Source: Ochromonas danica
Lineage: Eukaryota > Sar > Chrysophyceae > Chromulinales > Chromulinaceae
Assembly (NCBI GenBank): GCA_015146655.1
Contig: VKHL01000215.1
Span: 1 to 38,915 of the forward strand
Reading direction: 5' to 3'
DNA length: 38,915 bases
In this document: in pieces, positions 11,601-20,600 of the stretch
Numbering within the stretch: the first letter of the stretch is position 1
How the letters are laid out: every line of letters begins with the position of its first letter
Translations under genes and position numbers: made by a program
Notes under the pieces: model-generated
What the model saw: only the letters and a program-made list of their open reading frames with translations
The model's database searches: none
Told to the model about the DNA's origin: nothing

Positions 11601-14600
11601 TAATGACATATCTACTACTAGTACTACTAGTGTTAGTAATGAGCAACATTTAAGAGTCATAGGTGTTAAAGTAGCTATCATTGATAGTATCCTTAGTGTA
11701 ACCTCTGTTACAATTGAAAACAATGGATTACTTGGATTAACTTCATTTGGTAATACAGTTGGATATCAACCTCGTAATTATGTTTTCCAAGAGATATTAA
11801 TAGAAGGAATATTAACTTTAGATTATACTATAGCAGCTAACACTCGATATAACTATTCGTATATCAATGGAAGAGTTTCAACATTGATTGCTTTAAATGT
11901 GACATATCATATGAATATAACATCTACCGGATGGTTACATAGTGATGAAGAAGGTTATCCTGGTAGTTCATCATTTTATGCCTCTACCAACAATAACAAC
12001 AATAACAATCGTACTTGTTCTAATCTACTACATGGTATAGGATGTGGTAGTTTTGGCGCACAAGGAGGTGGTGGTGGTGCTTATGGTGGATCAGGAGGTG
12101 ACGGTATTAATGTTCTTGGTGGAGTAAACCATGGAAATATTGACTATCCGCTATTGTTTGGTAGTGGTGGTGGTGGTAGTTTCCCCAATGAACAAGGTGG
12201 ATCAGGTGGTGGTATTGTCTCTATCGCCTGTCCTAATATACATTTAATAGGAAAAATATCAGCTAATGGTGGTAGTGGATCTGGTGGAGGAGCTGGTGGT
12301 GGATCAGGTGGAAGTATTTTGTTATTTGTAGAACATCTCTTAGGTAATGGTACCATTGAAGCTAATGGAGGTGATGGATTATTTGGAGCTTATTTTGGAG
12401 GTAGTGGATCTGGTGGACGTATTTCCATCTTTTGTCTTGAATCATGCTATCAAGGCAGTAGTCATACTAATCATACACTATCAACCACTTCCTCTTATCA
12501 TGGTTCGATTACTACTTATAGTGGTAAAGCAAGATTAGTGACCTATCCTAATCCATTTCGTCAATTACCTGTATTAAATGATTATGGTACATCTATATCA
12601 GATTGGTTAAGAAATGGAATCTATAGTAGTAGTGCTGGTACTATCTTTATTGGTATTAACAATATTACATTAGCTAATCCACCATTACAAAGATATTTAA
12701 TCATTCGTAATGCTATAGATCGACTACATGTTAGTATACCACAATCATATAATGAAAGTAATATGGAAACAGAGATTTATACAAATTATACACTATTAGA
12801 TAGTAGTACAGATTATCATAATAATACTACTACATATAGCTGGTGGAATGAAACATTTGATGAGATTTGGATAGGTTATCATAGTCATCTTCAACTATTA
12901 TCTGGTACTTCATTAAGAACTAACTTATTAACATTTGATGCTGATAATAGTGTATTAACTATTAAACCAGATAGTACCTTTATCTTCCTATCAGATAATG
13001 TTACCTTATCCTATGGTAATGTCTATATCTATGGTACTCTACTAGGTGGTAAAAACATGATTTTAGAGTTTGGTAATCAAGTTTACTTTTCACCTCAAGC
13101 TTCATGGGTTTATGATCTCTCTACTGCCTCTACTACATCTACTAGTGCTAACTATGTCATTGATATGAATCATTCTAGTATAGCAAGATTTGCATCTATC
13201 TATCAAATGAGTACTACTACTACTACTACTACTACTATCAAGACATTTGGAGTCTATAATCTCTCTACTATTAGTCTACGTCAAAATTCTCATATTAATG
13301 TTATAGGTGGAGATGATTATCTAAATGATCGTGTTTTGCTATTTTGTGATTACCTTACCATTGATTCAACATCGTCATTAACTGCTTCTGGACAAGGTTT
13401 CCCTGGATTAGGAAGAGGTCAAAGTGTTTCCATTGCAAGACAGTCACCACATGGTATTGGTCAAGCAGCAGGTAATATCACTTATGGTGATGGTGGTTGG
13501 CATGCTGGTAGAGGTGGTGGATTCTATACTACTGCTTATCAACCATGGGGTAATGCTTTCTATCCTATTACACTGGGTGCAGCTGGTGGTTCAACTTTCC
13601 AAGCTAATGGTAATGCTGGAGGTGGTGCGATACATCTGATCATACAAAGAGAATTCAAACTTGATGGTAGTTTATCAGTTGATGGATCATCTTGTCAAGA
13701 AGCTAGTGTCATTAGTGCTTCATCAGGTGGTGGTGCTGGTGGTAGTATCTGGATTGACTTGTTAGATAATGCTTATCTTACTGGTAGTGGTAGTATCACT
13801 GCTAGAGGAGGTGATGGTTGTCATGCTGGTGGTGGAGGTGGTAGTGGTGGTAGAATTGCTATTTATGGTGGTAGTAGTAATCGTACATCTCCATTACTAT
13901 TAGAGACATTTGTAGGATATTTAAATGTATCCAGTGGTTATCAAAACTCTTCACGATATGAGATTGGACAACAACCAACATTACCATCTGGTGGAACAGT
14001 CTATTTAGGGAAAACAGATTATCTTACTGGTGGTTGGATATTAGCAACAAATCATCAACATGATGGTTCTCCTATCTATCTACAAGATCAATGTCTCTAT
14101 TATAACCATAGTTATTATATCCAACTTGATGATATTATTCTAATTGATAATAATCTTATCTTAAATCATGGATGTAGATATGTTATAACCAATCATATAC
14201 AACCTATTAGTAGTAGTATCTTACCTTCTACAGATAGACTTTCTACTATGTTACAACTTAACAACACTCATAGTTATAGTAGTGCTAGTAGTGCTAATGG
14301 TGTTCTAGATATACAAGATGATAGTCTGTTAGTGTTTGAAAAGTCATTATTATTACAACAGATAAGTCATGTAGTATTACATAATACAACAAGAATCATC
14401 TTCTTACAAAATATTACATTAAATGAAAACTCTTCTCTTAAGATTGCTACATTAGATGTAGAATTACTAGGTGTAAATGACACTACCTCAGTAGTGAATG
14501 ATTTAGTTATGTTACTTCATAATGCTAGTCGTACTACTACTAACGCTACTACTAATACAAGTAGTACCAATCATTCTTCCTCTAACAGTAGTAGTAGTAA

Positions 14601-17600
14601 CAATACCAATAATAGCCTACTACTACTAACTAATAGTAATAAGATACTATTTAAGAGATTAATAACATTATCTGGATATCAACAACCTATCGCCTATCAA
14701 AATGAAAGTTTATCTTATCTATTAACAGATCAATTACATATCTTAGCTAATGCTACATTAAAATTTACTACAACCAATGTCATTGGTTGGACAATGTCAA
14801 ATGTATTAAAAGGTCGTATACTCTCTATCGAAGCAGATGGATCTATTACATCTATTGGTGTATTGAAAGACGTCTCTATGAATTGGAATTTTCATAATGC
14901 TACTACAACTGTTTATCCATATTTTGGTCGAAATGCTGGTAAGAAGTTTGCAGCAAATGGTGGTGGACATGCAGGGAATGGTTTGATAGGCTATGGTAAC
15001 ACCTTGTCTACTACTACCACTACCACTACTAATACTACTAGTACTACCACTACTAATAGTAATGGACAATCAAGAGGTGATTGGTTTTATCCTCTTGGTC
15101 CTGGTGGTGCAGGTGGTGCAGATATTGGTAAACAAGTTACTGGTGGAGGTGGTGGAGGTGGATTATATTTAGATTACTCTGAACATATCTCAATCAATGG
15201 TATCATTGATGTCTCTGGTGAATCAGCTATCATGGGCAGTGCTGCTGGAGGTGGTGCAGGTGGATCTATTTTCATTCATTCTCTCTCTTCTATATTGAAT
15301 GGTACAGGTATCATAAGATCTAATGGTGGTAATGGTAGTATCTCTTCTTCATCATTGTTTCATAGTGGATCTGGTTCAGGTGGATTCATTGCAATTCGAG
15401 TATGTCAAGATCACTTTATCGGACAAATTGAATCCTATGGTGGGTTAACATTATTACCACCATCTAGTATGAAGACAATAGGATCATTAACAACAGATCT
15501 ATATGTATCATTATTAGGTTTGAGTAGTCAGAGTATTCTATCCAATGTTCAAAATTATCGGAAATTACAAGAATTATCTGTTGCACCTTCAGGTGTAATT
15601 AGTCGTAGAAGTAATCAACTATGGTCTCTCTCTTGTCCTAGCAGTACTACTAGTACTAGTAGTAATAATACAAGTCAGACAGAGTATTCTACACCATACT
15701 ATTACTTAGACAGTTTAACTCTTTCATCCTATTCCTTGTCTAACTTACTACACTCTACTAACTCCTCATTACTAACGGCTATATTGAGTTCATTACAATT
15801 TACATCCACTTCTTCATTAACCTCTATTCTACCTTATCCTACTATATTATCTATACCAACACAAACTTACAATCTTTCTTCTTTTATGATTAATCAATTC
15901 AATATAAAGAATACTCCTGTTATCATAAATGGTAATAATGGTAATTTGAAAATACAAAATATTACAGGTTATGGTAGTAATAGTCTACTCATATTAAAAG
16001 GTCATATTGATCTTATAATGATAGCAACTGAGACTATCATTTCTAATATTACCATTAATATTACAGAGAATTGTAGATTCTTAGGAAGGTCTACTACATC
16101 TACTACAACTGCTAATGATCTATATATACAAGATTATGGTGAAGTGTTATTATTTAATCATATGAATTATGCAAGTCAATCTTATAACTATCCGAATGGT
16201 TTATCTTATTTAGATTATATTCGTAATAATATAACATTTCATAATATCTATATAAGACGTAATTCAAGATTAATAGGATCACGTTTATATATCTATTGTC
16301 ATAGTCTCTATATAGAAGAGAATTCTACTATCTCAGCTTATGCATTAGGTTATTATGGTGGTAGTGGTGGAGAAGTACCAGTTCAAGGGAATGGTCAAGG
16401 TGGTGGACAAGTTGGATTTGTTGGTGGAGATGGTGGTGGACATGGTGGGATTGGAGCACCAAGTATTGATCGTTTACATCGAGAAATGAATCAAGATCAA
16501 TATCTTGGCTTATCTAATGAACAAGTCTTCTTAGATGATTATAATCTTACTATGTTAATGACAAGGAATAGTTCATCTTATGGTTCATATTATGCACCCA
16601 TTGATATGGGATCGGGTGGTGGTGGAACTGTTTCTTCTTCTTCATTTGGTAGTAATGGTGGTCGTGGTGGTGGTTCTATTATCATTTATACAAGTAATGA
16701 TATTGTAATAGATACAACAAGTTCCATTACAGCAGCAGGTGAATCAGTATTCAATGGTGGTGGTGGTGGAGCTGGTGGGTCTATTTGGATTCGTCATACT
16801 ACAGGTAGTACAGTACAAGCTGCATCAATCTCTATCTATTATAATGGACGTGTTGTTGGTGATGGATTAATCTCGGCTGCTGGTGGATCAACTTGTTCTT
16901 CTTCTCTAACATGTGCTCAATCAATAGATTCTCCTGGTGGTGCAGGTGCTGGTGGTCGTATTCGTATTGAGAAAAGATTAGAAAGTTTCACTGGTCAAGT
17001 TAATGTCATGTCAGGTATTAGAGTGAATACATCACAATTACTTGAAACATCTCGTATGGGTAGTTTGATGCAAGTTGCATCTATTGCTTCATTAGTATAC
17101 AATCATACAGAAGAAGGAGAAGAAGCATTAGATATCATCTTTACTAAGACACCTATTTACATGGTACAAGTGATAACAACAAATGGTAATGGTATAGGTA
17201 ATCGTTCTGCTAATAACTCATTTGATTCTATTGTGAAAGGATATTGGACAATAGGATATCGTTATCAAGCACTTCCTGATTGGCATTTATCTGCACAAGC
17301 AACAGCACAAGAAGTGAAAACTGCATTACAATCACTTGGTAATTCTGATTTAGATGATATTACAGTAACAAGAAGACCATCTTCTAATAATGGATGGTCA
17401 TGGAGTATAACCTTTTATAAACCAATTGAACGTGTTGCAATGATTGAAGTAGATGGTACAACCTTATGGTGTACAAGTGGACTTGCTACCATTCATGTCC
17501 AATTATTAGATCTCATTTCTACATATTCAGGATATATTGCAGCAGAGATGGAACTTCAAAATGTTGGTAATGTTCTAATAGGATCAGATGCTCCATTAAT

Positions 17601-20600
17601 CTATTATAACACAACATTAATGGAGAAGATTAAGTTTAGTGAAGAAGGTATCTTAGGCAATAAATCCATTGGCTATTGGTTAAATTATCGAACATTTCGG
17701 TTAATACCAAGAGTAAGTGACAATAGTAGTTACTTTGCTGGGAAAGTTGTACAACATCCTGGTGATTTACAAATGATAGATTGCTTTCCTATTCCAACTC
17801 GTGAGGGTTTTATTACTTCATTGAGTCCAGCATATCTTGAAGCATCAGTTGAGACGGCTGGTTGGAGATTTCCAACCTCTCAACCTTCATCTTCTCCTTC
17901 ATCTCAACCCTCTGGCCAACCTAGTACACAGCCAACAAGACAACCTTCTGGTCAACCAACAGGAGAGCCTACTGGACAACCTTCTGCTCAGCCAGTTTCA
18001 ACCCCTACATCACAACCTTCAGGACAGCCTTCTGGGCAACCATCTGGGCAACCCACGGGAAAGCCAAGTGGGCAACCAAGTGGACAACCTACGGGGCAAC
18101 CTTCCAGTCAACCTATCTCACGACCAACTGGGCAGCCTTCCACACAACCAAGTTCAAGACCAACCGGACAACCTTCCACACAACCAACCGGACAGCCCAC
18201 GAGGCAACCCACCAGCCAACCATCTCGCCAGCCAACTTCTCAACCAACTTCTCAACCAAGTGCTCAACCGATCTCTCGACCCACTGGTCAACCGACGCGT
18301 CAACCAACGGCACAGCCTTCACGACAACCCACCAATCAGCCTACCAGTCAACCAACATCTCAACCTGTGAGTCGTCCAACGGGACAACCGACTGGACAAC
18401 CATCCAGACAGCCTTCACGCCAGCCAACATCGCAACCATCAAAACAACCAACTGGTCAACCTTCTTCTCAGCCAACCTCACCTTCATCACAACCTACATC
18501 TAATCCAACTAATCCTACTAGCCAGCCAACATCTAACCCAACGAACCCCACTGCACAGCCTTCCTCAAGTCCGTCTTCCCAACCTTCAACTAAACCTTCA
18601 AGTCAACCTTCATCTATGCCAACCAACCCAAGCTCACAACCCACATCCCAGCCCAGTAAGCAGCCCACGTCTAGACCTTCTTCTCAACCAACCACACAGC
18701 CTTCGAGAAGGCCGTCTTCTCAACCATCATCGCGACCTTCTGGCCAACCAACTTTGAGACCTTCAAGTCGCCCATCTAGTCAACCTTCATCCAAGCCTTC
18801 CCATTCGCCAAGTGCTCAGCCTAGTTCAAAACCCTCCGGCCAGCCTTCTTCCCAACCTTCTGGTATACCAACTCATTTACCCTCGGCACAACCAACTTCA
18901 AGCCCAAGTACTCAGCCATCATCAAGGCCGTCAGTTCAACCATCGTCTTCTCCGTCTGGTTTACCGACCAGTCAACCTTCTTCTCAACCTTCAGACCAGC
19001 CTACTTCTCATCCATCAGGACAACCATCTTGTAGGCCATCGTCGCAACCTTCCGCACAGCCTAGTGGGATCCCAACTGCTCAACCGTCTTCTATTCCATC
19101 TTCTCGTCCTCTTACCGCACCCACATCCATGCCCTCTACTCAACCTACATCTACTCCTAGTTCACCCACAGGCCAACCATCTTCTTCTCCTACTGACATA
19201 CCTACAGGCCAACCTTCTGCAATGCCTACAACAGAACCTTCTGGTCAGCCAAGCTCGTCACCCACCTCACAGCCTTCAACTCATCCCTCAACAAGGCCAA
19301 CCACACAACCATCATCAAGACCTTCAACCCAACCTTCTTCAAGACCAACGTCTCAACCTAGTGGTAGTCCGAGTGCACAGCCTTCTATGAAACCCTCTGG
19401 TCAACCCACTGCGTTCCCATCTGGTCAACCATCGGGTCAACCATCAAGTTTGCCTTCAGCTCAACCTATCGCCAGACCTTCATCGTATCCATCAACACAC
19501 CCCACTGGTCAACCCACATTAACTCCGTCAGGAGAGCCTTCTTCCCAACCCAGTAGCCAACCTTCTGCGAGTCCTTCTGTGTTTCCATCTTTTGCCCCCA
19601 CTGCTCAGCCATCGGTGACTCCATCCAGCCAACCAACCTCTTCACCATCTTCTCAGCCATCGTCATTGCCATCATCTCAACCAAGCTCCCAACCTAGTAG
19701 CGAACCTTCCGCTCAACCTATTGCACATCCAACTTCTCAACCAAGTGTTAAACCATCCAGTGGCCCAACAGCACAGCCTTCTTCACAACCATCGAAGTCA
19801 CCCTCAGCTCAACCGAGCTCATTGCCAAGCTCACAGCCATCGGGAAAGCCTTCTTCACAGCCAACAAGCCAACCTTCGACTCAACCAACGTCCCGTCCAT
19901 CTTCTCAGCCATCCAGTTCACCATCTACTCAACCGTCGTCGCATCCATCTGGCCAACCTTCAACCCAACCGTCTTCTCAACCAAGTAGCAGACCGTCATC
20001 TCAACCAAGCGGTAGACCTTCCTCACAACCTTCCTCTGATCCATCTGCTCAACCATCCAGCAGACCTTCTACCCAACCCAGCGACTCTCCTTCTGGACAA
20101 CCATCGTCACATCCTTCTTCCCAGCCGTCCAGCAGGCCTTCCTCTCAACCATCCTCCCGTCCCTCAACTCAACCTTCTTCCCGTCCCTCGGCTCAACCTT
20201 CTATGAGGCCTTCGTCACAGCCTTCATCCAAACCATCCTCTCGTCCTTCATCTCAGCCCAGTGTAACACCTTCGGCTCAACCCAGTGGTCAACCTTCTTC
20301 ACATCCATCTTCCCAGCCAAGCACGAAACCTACAACGCAGCCAAGCAGCAAACCATCATCTCAACCAAGTAGTAGACCATCGTCTCAACCAAGCGGTAGA
20401 CCCAGTTCGCAACCTTCGGTGCTTCCATCTGCTCAACCAACTGGCAGACCTTCTACCCAACCAACTGGCTCCCCTTCTGGACAACCATCGTCATATCCTT
20501 CTTCCCAACCAAGTAGCAGACCTTCCTCTCAGCCAAGCGGTAGACCTTCCTCACAACCTTCCTCTCATCCTTCTGGGCAGCCAAGTAGCAGGCCTTCCAC

